From assembly GCA_039029355.1 (NCBI GenBank), contig JBCCGI010000167.1, positions 1 to 7,865 on the forward strand: a stretch of 7,865 bases of DNA, in the 5' to 3' direction. The notes beneath the pieces were generated by a model. The model did no database searches. It was not told where the DNA came from and saw only the letters and a list, made by a program, of their open reading frames with translations. The DNA comes from JBCCGI01 sp039029355. Its GTDB lineage: Bacteria; Planctomycetota; UBA1135; GCA-002686595. Position numbers and translations under genes: made by a program. Shown one piece after another: positions 1 through 5,763 of the stretch. The first letter of the stretch is position 1, and each line of letters begins with the position of its first letter.

Positions 1-1
1 C

Positions 2-283
2 GCCGCGCTCCAGGTCTACACCCGCGAGCAGCTGCCGCTCTAATGGGCCGCGACCCAAAACAACCTCGGGAACGCACTTGCGAGCCTGGGCCAGCGCGAG
101 GGCGACCCCGCGCGCCTGGCCGCGGCCGTCGACGCCTACCGCGCCGCGCTCCAGGTCCGCACCCGCGAGCAGCTGCCGCTCCAATGGGCCACGACCCAAA
201 ACAACCTCGGGAACGCACTTCGGAGCCTGGGCCAGCGCGAGGGCGACCCCGCGCGCCTGGGCGAGGCCGTCGACGCCTTCCGC
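2..283 (+). repeat. Two tandem 141-bp TPR-coding units
   Basis: Unit 1 (2-142) and unit 2 (143-283) are the same length with no indels. I count nine differences in 141 bp, about 94% identity. A third copy begins at 284 (GCCGCGCTCCAGGTC) and diverges after about 15 bases into the C-terminal tail. Because 141 is divisible by three, the repeat also keeps long shadow frames open. The high DNA identity suggests recent duplication or homogenisation between units. The array probably continues left of the window. Confidence 0.9.
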
Positions 284-427
284 GCCGCGCTCCAGGTCTT
301 TCGTGAGGGAGCGCCAGCCTACGCCGAGATGGCCTCAAGAAACCTGGAGCGCACAACCGACCTCCTGCGGAGTCTGAGCGCTGAGGTCGAAGACCCGCCT
401 TCGCCGGAGGTCGACGAGCCCGCCTAA
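2..427 (+). pseudogene. 3' part of a TPR-repeat protein gene with an in-frame TAA
   Basis: Reading frame 2 encodes a TPR array with the signature 'WATTQNNLGNAL.SLGQREGDPARL', then 'AVDAFRAALQV', and a short tail ending SPEVDEPA. The frame runs open from 44 to the stop at 425-427 but is broken by TAA at 41-43. The next repeat unit has CAA (Gln, in LPLQW) at the same place, so one C-to-T change explains the stop. TPR units of this 47-residue type mediate protein-protein contacts; in other bacteria they often sit beside CHAT or NACHT domains, but none is visible here because the 5' end is outside the window. No ATG in this frame follows the stop until about 328, so a restart making the last two repeats is doubtful. 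Alternatives are a consensus error, or a recent stop trimming about 128 residues from a working protein. Confidence 0.75.
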
Positions 428-1515
428 CCCGGCAGCTTCGTCCCCATCACCCGCGCGTACCGGAACCCCGCCTCCAGCGTCAGCGCCATCTCCGCCGTCG
501 CTTCCACGCGACCGCCGGGCTCCGCCGCCGGTGACCAGCTCCCCCTGAGCTCGCCCTTCGCCTCCTGCGCGTGGACCACCGCCGCGGTCGACTCCTCGCG
601 CCACGCCTGCCACGCGTCGCCGCCCATCTGGAACAGCGCGTGCGCGGCATAGCTCAGCGCCGCGCGGTCGGCCTTGTCGCCGGCCGCGGCGAGCGGGTGC
701 TTCGCGATCGCTTTCGCGCTCCGCTCCAGAACCGGCTGCTCTTTCGTCGTCTGGCGCAGAAACACCCGCGCCAGCAGCCCCGCCGAGGTTGCGGCGTGTT
801 CGCTCAGCGCGTCTCCCTCGGCGACGCTCACGCGGCCGCCGTTGCTGGTCCGTTCCGCGAGGGTCGAGGCGAGCGTCGCGAGCACGTCGCGGTCGAACTC
901 GAGCCCCGCCTCCGCCGCACACACGAGCGCGAACGTCGCCTCGATCTCTGCCCCGCCGTGCTCGGCGAGGAACTTCACCGCGCGCTCCGCCGTCTTGCGG
1001 ACCAGCGGGCTCTTCGAGAGCGCGAAGCACTCGACGATGGCCCAGGTCGCGAGGGCATGCTCGCGCATCGGGTCGAGCGAGTCGGCCGACGCGATCCGGC
1101 CCGACTCGGTGTCCTGGCTCTTGCGGAGCCACTGGATCCCGGCCGTGACGGTCTTCTTGTGGGGACCCTCGGCCAGCGAGGTGCCGTCGCCCATCAGCGC
1201 GAGCAGCGCCAGCGCGGTCGCTCCCACCTGGAAGCGGGCGTCGCCTCCGTGCGCGGATGCGTCCCAGGAGCCGTCGGGCGCCTGCGCCCCCGCGAGCCAC
1301 TTCAGGCCGAGGTCGAGCGCCTTCTCAGCTTCGGCGCCCTGCGTCGTGCGCAGCGTGCGCCGTCCGCCGGGGCGTCCGGCGTAGAGGCCGGTGAAGCCGC
1401 TGCCGACTCCGACCGCGATGGTCGGCTTGCGGCGGCCTTCGCCTTCCTGGGCGGAAACAGGAGCGGGGACGGCCAGCGCAAGGGCCACCGAGCAGGCGAG
1501 GAGCCACGGTCGCAT
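424..1515 (-). CDS. Secreted alpha-alpha toroid (prenyltransferase/squalene-cyclase-like repeat) protein
   Basis: 363 residues. Residues 1-22 form a Sec signal peptide ending VSA, with cleavage likely before Gln23. From about residue 62 the sequence is Ala/Leu-rich and helical, with two terpenoid-cyclase-like repeat motifs: 'LDLGLKWLAGAQAPDGSW' (67-84) and 'GIQWLRKSQD' (126-135). The end, 'GSWSP' then 'TAEMALTLEAGFRY', matches the last repeat of planctomycete proteins of this fold. No DxDD or DxDDTA cyclase motif and no obvious zinc ligands are present, so I infer a non-enzymatic exported toroid; its ligand is unknown. C8 lies too early for a lipobox. The ATG at 1513-1515 has a purine-rich GAGAGAGA upstream as a possible weak RBS. 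The stop (TAG, 424-426) overlaps the stop of the convergent TPR gene. The P1 terminator at 1613-1642 separates it from the upstream gene. Confidence 0.85.
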   Translation of the reverse strand: MRPWLLACSVALALAVPAPVSAQEGEGRRKPTIAVGVGSGFTGLYAGRPGGRRTLRTTQGAEAEKALDLGLKWLAGAQAPDGSWDASAHGGDARFQVGATALALLALMGDGTSLAEGPHKKTVTAGIQWLRKSQDTESGRIASADSLDPMREHALATWAIVECFALSKSPLVRKTAERAVKFLAEHGGAEIEATFALVCAAEAGLEFDRDVLATLASTLAERTSNGGRVSVAEGDALSEHAATSAGLLARVFLRQTTKEQPVLERSAKAIAKHPLAAAGDKADRAALSYAAHALFQMGGDAWQAWREESTAAVVHAQEAKGELRGSWSPAAEPGGRVEATAEMALTLEAGFRYARVMGTKLPG

Positions 1516-1612
1516 CGGGATGTCTCTCTCGGACGGGGGAAGCGGAACGATGGCGCGAGTCTAGCGTCGCCCGCGGGGGTCTGCGCCCGGGGCTCTCCCC
1601 CATAGGAAAGGA

Positions 1613-1642
1613 GGCGGGGAGCGGTTGCGCCCGCTCCCCGCC
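1613..1642 (-). terminator. Intrinsic-terminator-like hairpin after the 1663-2916 gene
   Basis: GGCGGGGAGCGG (1613-1624) and CCGCTCCCCGCC (1631-1642) form a perfect 12-bp stem with a six-base loop. On the minus strand it lies about 20 nt past the TAG of the upstream secreted-protein gene and is followed by TCCTTTCC, a broken T-rich tract as is common in high-GC genomes. Confidence 0.65.
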
Positions 1643-1662
1643 CCCCCATTCTCCTCCCTCTC

Positions 1663-2916
1663 CTAGTCGCAGATCCGGAAGCTCGCGCACGAGCCCGAGC
1701 CCCACGTATCCCCAAACGGCGGGCTGACGGCGATCGTCACGTTGCCCTTCGCGTCGGTCGACGTGTTGCAGAACACCAGCACCCCGTGCTGCTCGAGGAA
1801 CGCCAGCTGGAACACCGTGCACGCCGCGATCGCGCAGTCGGCGGTCGGGAGCGGAGTCGTGTTGCCCTGCTGCGACACGTAGTCGAAGAACGTCCCCCCG
1901 TCGAACATCGTGTTGGTCGCCTGGGCGTCGATCTGCAGCTCGAAGCGCGTGTTCGCGGGGCAGATGGCCGAGCCGGGGATCTCGATCTCGATCGCGCCCG
2001 AGGCCGGGTTCACGCAGCCGTTGTAGTACTCGGTGCACGCGTCGCCCGGCGAGGGCTGCAGCGTGATCGGCACCGGGAACTGCTCGGCCGGCGTGCCGTT
2101 CGACGTCCAGATGCGGATGTCTTCGGGCCCGTAGTCGATGCCGGGGGGCGCGAAGCCCTCGGCGACGTAGCGGCTCTGGCCGGTCATCACCGTCACGAAG
2201 GCCTCGCTGGCGCCGGGCGCGATGGCAGCGACGTCGGCGTTGGCCGCGCCGGCGACGATGGCCTCGGGCGTCATGAAGGCGGCGACGCTGCCGGACGGGT
2301 CGCGGCCGAGGATGCAGAGGTCGATCGCCTCGGCCGGTAGGTCGGTCGCGAAGACGTCGAGGGCGCTGCCGGGGCTGGCGGTGGTGGTGCTCAGGCCGGT
2401 GATCGCGACGTCGGGCTGCGGGGTGAAGCTCCAGCCGAGGCTGGTGGCGCCGGCGATCTGGCCGGCGGCGGGGTCGGAGGTCAGGAGCTGGCCGAAGAAC
2501 GAGATGTCGTTCGGGTAGTTGAAGAACTGGCTCTGGGCGTGGCCGTCGGCGTCGAACGTGACGGGCAGGACGACCTCGGTCGAGACCAGGAGCGTGCCGT
2601 CGAAGAGCGACGGGCCGAAGAGCGTGAGGTCGAGCGGGAGCGGGAGGCCGAGCCACGTTTCGCGGCTGAGCCCCAGCAGCACCCAGCCGGTCGCGTTCGG
2701 CGGCCCGGTGAGCTCGAGCGGAACGAAGCCGCCGTAGTAGATGGCCGAGGGCGGATCCAGCGTCGGGACGACGCCGTCCGACGACGGGGAAGCCGTGCCG
2801 AAGGGAAGCACCTGGGCGCTGGCCGTCGACGCGGCGAGCACCAGCGCCGCCGCGGTGCGGAGCACGAGGTGGTTCGGGAAGAGAGAGACCTGCGAGCGCG
2901 AAACCTGCCGTTGCAT
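1663..2916 (-). CDS. Secreted cysteine-rich protein, paralog P1
   Basis: 417 residues. I chose the start at 2916 (MQRQVSRSQV) because the neighbouring paralog begins MQRQTSRS at the same point and both then give a signal peptide cleaved after Ala34 (TASA|Q); an in-frame ATG 74 codons upstream gives an Arg-rich, non-signal N-terminus. Residues 40-155 resemble a module recurrent in planctomycete secreted proteins ('LTGPP..TGW.LLG', 'GTLLVS', 'FDADGHA', 'FFGQLLTSDPAAGQ'). Residues 168-285 ('VAITGLSTT' to 'WTSNGTPAEQFPVP') look like an immunoglobulin-like beta domain; residues 290-417 form a Cys-rich C-terminal domain with conserved C294, C319, C361, C366, C383 and C416, probably disulfide-bonded outside the cytoplasm. 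There is no anchor or catalytic motif and the function is unknown. Its own leader and terminator suggest a single-gene transcript. Confidence 0.85.
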   Translation of the reverse strand: MQRQVSRSQVSLFPNHLVLRTAAALVLAASTASAQVLPFGTASPSSDGVVPTLDPPSAIYYGGFVPLELTGPPNATGWVLLGLSRETWLGLPLPLDLTLFGPSLFDGTLLVSTEVVLPVTFDADGHAQSQFFNYPNDISFFGQLLTSDPAAGQIAGATSLGWSFTPQPDVAITGLSTTTASPGSALDVFATDLPAEAIDLCILGRDPSGSVAAFMTPEAIVAGAANADVAAIAPGASEAFVTVMTGQSRYVAEGFAPPGIDYGPEDIRIWTSNGTPAEQFPVPITLQPSPGDACTEYYNGCVNPASGAIEIEIPGSAICPANTRFELQIDAQATNTMFDGGTFFDYVSQQGNTTPLPTADCAIAACTVFQLAFLEQHGVLVFCNTSTDAKGNVTIAVSPPFGDTWGSGSCASFRICD

Positions 2917-2956
2917 GGGATTGGAGTCCGAAGCTCCTGAGAGCGAATGGAATGGA

Positions 2957-2999
2957 GGCGGGCGCCTTTCCGCCCGCCAGGGGAGCCGCGTTGCTCCCC
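2957..2999 (-). promoter_or_regulatory. Double-hairpin leader of P1
   Basis: Two perfect 7-bp hairpins stand side by side, one base apart: GGCGGGC/GCCCGCC (2957-2978) and GGGGAGC/GCTCCCC (2980-2999). The nearer one is 40 nt from the start codon. The leader of paralog P2 has the same order, with similar sequence around the distal hairpin (GGTGCGGG on the minus strand). This suggests a leader duplicated with the gene, possibly stabilising or regulating the mRNA. No known riboswitch class was recognised. Confidence 0.45.
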
Positions 3000-3096
3000 G
3001 CACCGTCTCTCTCGCAAGGCGCCTGCGCGGCCGACAGGAACTTGCGCCGAAGCGGGGATCCCCTCGACGCGCGGCGTTGCGCACGAACGCGAGAAA

Positions 3097-3131
3097 GAGC
3101 GGAGAGGCCGGCGAGGCCGACCTCCCCGCTC
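3097..3131 (-). terminator. Terminator-like hairpin after P2
   Basis: GAGCGG (3097-3102) pairs with CCGCTC (3126-3131), then one mismatch, GAGG/CCTC (3104-3107 with 3121-3124), one mismatch, and CGGC with GCCG around a three-base loop. On the minus strand the stem is followed directly by TTTCTC. It lies 14 nt after the P2 stop codon, the same arrangement as the hairpin after P1. Confidence 0.6.
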
Positions 3132-3145
3132 CGCTCATCCGCTCC

Positions 3146-4402
3146 CTATTCGCCGGAGCAGATCCGGAAGCTCGCGAAGGTGAACGAGCCCCAGCTGTCG
3201 CCGAGCGGCGGACTGATCTTGATCGTCACGTTCCCGAAGGCATCGGTCGACGTGTTGCAGAAGACGAGCACGCTGTGCTGATCGAGGAACGCCTGCTGGA
3301 ACACCGTGCACGCCGCGATCGCGCAGTCGGCGGTCGTGAGCCGGGCGGAGTTGCTCTGCTCGCCGACGTACTCAAAGCAGGTGCCGCCGTCGAACATCGT
3401 CATCACGGTGTCCGCGTCGATCTGCAGCTCGAAGCGCGTGTTCGGCGGACAGACCGTCGTCGAGGGCACCGTGATCTCGATCGCGCCCGACGGGCCGACG
3501 CCGCCGTCGTAGAAGTCCGTGCACGTGTCGGCCGGTGAGGGCTGCAGCGTGAGCGGCACCGGGAACTGCTCGGCCGGCGTGCCGTTCGACGTCCAGATGC
3601 GCACGTCCTCGGGACCGTAGTCGATGCCGGGCGGCGCGAAGCCCTCGTCCAGATAGCGGCCCTGGCCGGTCATCACCGTGACGAAGGCCTCGGAGGCGCC
3701 GGTCGTGATCGCGGCCACGTCCGCGTTGAGCACCTGGGCCGACACGTCCTCGGCCGTCATGAAGGCCGAGATCGCGCCGGTGGAGTCGCGGCCGAGGACG
3801 CACAGGTCCTTGGCCTCGGCCGGCAGGTCGGTCGCGAGGACGTCGAGCGCGCTCCCCGCGCCCACGGACGTCGTGCTCAGTCCGGTGATCGCGACGCCTG
3901 GCTGCGGGCTGAAGCTCCAGCCGTGGCTCATCGCGCCGACGACCTGGCCGGCGGCGGGATCGGCGGTGGCGAGCTGGCCGAAGAGGATGACGCCGACCGG
4001 GCAGCCGAAGAACTCGCCCTCGGCCTGGCCGTCCTGGTCGAACTGGACCGGCACCGGGACGTCGGCCGCGACCAGCAGCGTGCCGTCGAAGAGCGCCGGG
4101 CCGAACAGCGTCAGGTCGAGCGGCAGCGGCAGCCCGGCCCACGAGGTGTTGCTGGTCCCGAGCAGCATCCAGCCGACGGTGTTCGGCGGACCGGTGAGGT
4201 CGACGGTCACCAGCCCATCGACATACACGGCCGACGGCGGGTCCATCACCGGAACGAAGCCATCGGAGGCCGGCGACGGCGAGCCGAAGGGAGTCACCTG
4301 GGCGCTTGTGGCCGAGGCGGAGGCGGCGAGGGCCACCGCCACGCGGAACCAGGTGGAGCGTGAAGGGAAGGAACGAAGCGAGCGTGAAGTCTGCCTTTGC
4401 AT
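3146..4402 (-). CDS. Secreted cysteine-rich protein, paralog P2
   Basis: 418 residues, start MQRQTSRSLR at 4402, with a signal peptide cleaved after Ala34 (ATSA|Q). It aligns with P1 over its whole length with one single-residue gap. By hand count about 284 of 417 positions are identical, roughly 68%. The layout is the same: planctomycete-type N-terminal module (40-155), immunoglobulin-like middle (168-285) and Cys-rich C-terminal domain with C294, C318, C360, C365, C382 and C415 at the conserved places. P2 has additional Cys134 and Cys342, and lacks P1's Cys301 and Cys410. P1 is therefore a tandem duplicate, each copy with its own leader and terminator. The most conserved block is the 'SEAFVTVMTGQ' to 'LQPSP' stretch (237-290). 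The start is supported by the shared N-terminus rather than by an SD, which is weak. Function unknown; probably extracellular or periplasmic. Confidence 0.85.
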   Translation of the reverse strand: MQRQTSRSLRSFPSRSTWFRVAVALAASASATSAQVTPFGSPSPASDGFVPVMDPPSAVYVDGLVTVDLTGPPNTVGWMLLGTSNTSWAGLPLPLDLTLFGPALFDGTLLVAADVPVPVQFDQDGQAEGEFFGCPVGVILFGQLATADPAAGQVVGAMSHGWSFSPQPGVAITGLSTTSVGAGSALDVLATDLPAEAKDLCVLGRDSTGAISAFMTAEDVSAQVLNADVAAITTGASEAFVTVMTGQGRYLDEGFAPPGIDYGPEDVRIWTSNGTPAEQFPVPLTLQPSPADTCTDFYDGGVGPSGAIEITVPSTTVCPPNTRFELQIDADTVMTMFDGGTCFEYVGEQSNSARLTTADCAIAACTVFQQAFLDQHSVLVFCNTSTDAFGNVTIKISPPLGDSWGSFTFASFRICSGE

Positions 4403-4435
4403 CGGACTGGGAATCCCTGCCTTGGAACGAGGTCT

Positions 4436-4479
4436 GGGCGAGCAGCTCGCTCGCCCGGCGGGGAGCGAACTGCCCTCCC
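4436..4479 (-). promoter_or_regulatory. Double-hairpin leader of P2
   Basis: GGGCGAGC (4436-4443) and GCTCGCCC (4449-4456) form a perfect 8-bp hairpin with a five-base loop, 33 nt before the start codon. Next to it GGGAG/CTCCC (4461-4465 with 4475-4479) forms a weaker 5-bp hairpin. Its 5' side on the + strand, GGGGAGC, and the bases after it, GCACC, match the P1 leader, so the arrangement appears homologous. Confidence 0.4.
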
Positions 4480-4552
4480 GCACCCTCTTCCCACGCAGAG
4501 CCGCGCCGCGCTCTGTCATCCGCGGCGTCGAGGACTTCCCCCCGGCCTCGAA

Positions 4553-4822
4553 CTAGCTCCGCGCGGCTCGCTCGGAGCGCCACGCCAGCCACGGCCAGAG
4601 CAGCCGGACGACGCGCAGGCCGAGCACGAGCCCAAAGGCGTACGCCCCCAGCAACAGCCCGATCTCCACCGCATCCGGCAGGGTCGTCACCCCGCCGAGC
4701 CAGACGACCGCAGCCTGCGCGGCCCGCGTGCCCAGCACCGCGACGCCCGCGAACACCATCGCCGTCAACCAGGCGCGCAGCAGTCCGCGCAGCCGGCTCG
4801 GTCGGTCGTTGCTTGTCCTCAT
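4553..4822 (-). CDS. Small two-helix membrane protein
   Basis: 89 residues. The start at 4822 is chosen because GAGGAGGAG ends three bases before the ATG, giving a well-placed AGGAGG; an upstream in-frame ATG 17 codons earlier would place this SD inside the coding region. Residues 1-16 are Arg-rich, then two hydrophobic segments (about 17-45 and 53-79) with a short connecting loop and a basic tail (WRSERAARS). The charge pattern suggests both ends face the cytoplasm. I do not recognise the family. It lies between the large inverted repeat and the P2 leader, and reads in the same direction as its neighbours. No T-rich terminator was seen after it; a 6-bp stem (GCCGCG 4505-4510 with CGCGGC 4521-4526) lies downstream. 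The 150-bp gap and separate P2 leader argue against a P2 operon. Confidence 0.7.
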   Translation of the reverse strand: MRTSNDRPSRLRGLLRAWLTAMVFAGVAVLGTRAAQAAVVWLGGVTTLPDAVEIGLLLGAYAFGLVLGLRVVRLLWPWLAWRSERAARS

Positions 4823-4825
4823 GCG

Positions 4826-4852
4826 CTCCTCCTCGGCCCCTCCGAAGGGGCC
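4826..4852 (-). promoter_or_regulatory. Strong SD abutting a 7-bp hairpin
   Basis: On the minus strand AGGGGCC-type arms GGCCCCT (4835-4841) and AGGGGCC (4846-4852) form a perfect 7-bp stem with a four-base loop. The last paired base touches the SD GAGGAGGAG (4826-4834) of the small membrane protein gene. The hairpin has no T-run, so it is not a terminator. It may keep the SD exposed or protect the 5' end. This is the clearest SD in the window. Confidence 0.5.
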
Positions 4853-4887
4853 GTTGGGAGCTCTACCCGCCAACGCCGCGCCGGATT

Positions 4888-4904
4888 CGCCGCAAGGCGC
4901 GGCG
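4888..4904. repeat. Short hairpin directly next to the large inverted repeat
   Basis: CGCCGC (4888-4893) and GCGGCG (4899-4904) pair perfectly around AAGGC. It ends on the base before the 162-bp element. It could be a terminator remnant for the minus-strand gene beyond the element, but no T-run follows in either direction. Confidence 0.35.
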
Positions 4905-5066
4905 AGTGTCCTGAGTCAGAAGTTCGTCGTCACATTCCGTTCCCTGTCGGTTCCTGGCAAGGCGCGACGACGACTGCGTCTCCAGGGCGCTACGCCGAGG
5001 AGGAGCAACGCCGCCAGGGGCTGACAGGGAGCGGAATGTGACGCCGAACTTCTGACTCGGGACACT
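4905..5066. repeat. 162-bp near-perfect inverted repeat, MITE-like
   Basis: Positions 4905-4958 pair with 5013-5066 in one register with no indel: 48 Watson-Crick pairs, five G.T pairs (4912, 4940, 4949, 4951, 4952) and one T/C mismatch (4927). A two-base AA bulge (4959-4960) is followed by four more pairs, GGCG/CGCC. The centre (4965-5008) holds a CGA triplet run (4965-4973) on one side, a GAG triplet run (4997-5005) on the other, and a small 5-bp hairpin (4976-4990). Ends are AGTGTC...GACACT. No protein is encoded, which suggests a non-autonomous mobile element or REP/MITE-type palindrome, or a structured RNA. Flanking bases GGCG and AGCG could be a worn 4-bp target duplication, but this is weak. 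It lies in a 242-bp gap between two minus-strand genes. Confidence 0.8.
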
Positions 5067-5757
5067 AGCGCAGATTCACGACCTCGTTGCTCGCGAACCA
5101 GGGCATGACCGTCCAGCTCCCGCCGCCGGCGGCGGGGAGCAGCGCCTGCGCCTCGTCGGCGGTCTGCGCGTCAAGGCAGGCCAGCGTGCGCTCCGCCTCG
5201 CCCGCGCCGAGGCGACCGGCGAAGAGCACCGGAGCGCCGGCGGTTTCGAGCGCCGCCTCGGCCGCCCCCGCCGGGGCGCCGGTGAGCAGCACGTAGGGCC
5301 GCGCGTGGTAGCCCGGCGGCGGGTTCTCGACGCCGGAGGCCTCGATCGCCGCCTCGTGCAGCGGGCCGAGGCGGTCGAGCGGGTCGTCGGTCGCAAAGGG
5401 CTCGACCTCGAACACGAACACGCCGGCCTGGGCGGTCGGGTCGCTGAAGGCGACCTCTTCGGCGTGCGCGGTGTCCGCGGTCGCGAGCAGGAAGATCCCG
5501 CGGTGGTCGTCCTGCGCGCGCGGCTCACCGAACGGGCCGGCGACGAGCAGCTGCCCCTCTTCCGCCATGCGGTCCATGTTCGCGAAGTGGCCGGCGAAGG
5601 CGGCGTTGCGCGCCTCGCCCTGTACCTCGGCGTCGCGCGGGCCGGTCAGGATCCAGACCCAGCTGAGCGAGTGCTCGTGCTCGGCGGGAGCGGTCGTGGC
5701 GCAGGCGCCGAGAAGAGCGGGAATCGACAGGAGGGCGAGAGCGAAGCGGGTGCGCAT
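5065..5757 (-). CDS. Lipoprotein with a YciI-like domain and a second degenerate copy
   Basis: 230 residues. The N-terminus has a basic start, a hydrophobic core and a lipobox LGAC with Cys19, so it should be a lipid-anchored envelope protein. Residues 32-112 match the YCII-related dimeric alpha-beta barrel family: 'WVWILTGPRD', H57 in the helix 'GHFANMDRMAEEGQLLVAGPFGE', then 'RGIFLLATADTAHAEE', 'SDPTAQAGVFVFEVEPF' with Asp106. His and Asp at these places are the conserved polar residues of YciI proteins. Residues 153-224 ('RPYVLLTGAP', 'LFAGRLGAGEAERTLACLDAQTADEAQALLPA', 'SWTVMPWF') look like a second copy lacking the His/Asp pair. YciI proteins are normally small, cytoplasmic and single-domain, so export as a double-domain lipoprotein is unusual. 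No SD is visible. The TAG stop takes two of its bases from the adjacent inverted repeat. Function unknown. Confidence 0.8.
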   Translation of the reverse strand: MRTRFALALLSIPALLGACATTAPAEHEHSLSWVWILTGPRDAEVQGEARNAAFAGHFANMDRMAEEGQLLVAGPFGEPRAQDDHRGIFLLATADTAHAEEVAFSDPTAQAGVFVFEVEPFATDDPLDRLGPLHEAAIEASGVENPPPGYHARPYVLLTGAPAGAAEAALETAGAPVLFAGRLGAGEAERTLACLDAQTADEAQALLPAAGGGSWTVMPWFASNEVVNLR

Positions 5758-5763
5758 CGCGGC

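Noticed and set aside
43..306. A + strand frame starting at the ATG that overlaps the TAA (TAATG), as if translationally coupled
   Set aside because: The ATG exists only because CAATGG became TAATGG. The product is Arg/Pro-rich low-complexity sequence repeating with the 141-bp unit, a shadow of the TPR frame.
2..427. The repeats at the left edge as a CRISPR array or non-coding satellite
   Set aside because: Units are directly adjacent without spacers, have a length divisible by three, and encode a clear TPR consensus.
335..1300. Long open frames on both strands across 335-1605
   Set aside because: They are Arg/Gly/Ala-rich without domains. The 424-1515 minus frame has a signal peptide and toroid motifs, and high GC keeps other frames open.
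1325..2656. Long minus-strand frame across the toroid and P1 genes
   Set aside because: Its product is Arg/Pro/His-rich and crosses the terminator-like hairpin and two real genes in another frame.
2741..3538. Long + strand frame spanning the P1 leader and P2 3' end
   Set aside because: Antisense to two well-supported paralogs; no recognisable domain; Arg/Glu-rich shadow composition.
4892..4969. GCAAGGCGCG appearing both beside and inside the inverted repeat, suggesting a second degenerate copy
   Set aside because: The match is only about 12 of 13 bases in very GC-rich DNA, similar words occur elsewhere (about 3018), and no second pair of arms is visible.
4905..5066. The inverted repeat as an integron attC site
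   Set aside because: attC sites have short R/L boxes with GTTRRRY/RYYYAAC ends and deliberate asymmetry; here the ends are AGTGTC/GACACT and the stem is nearly perfect.
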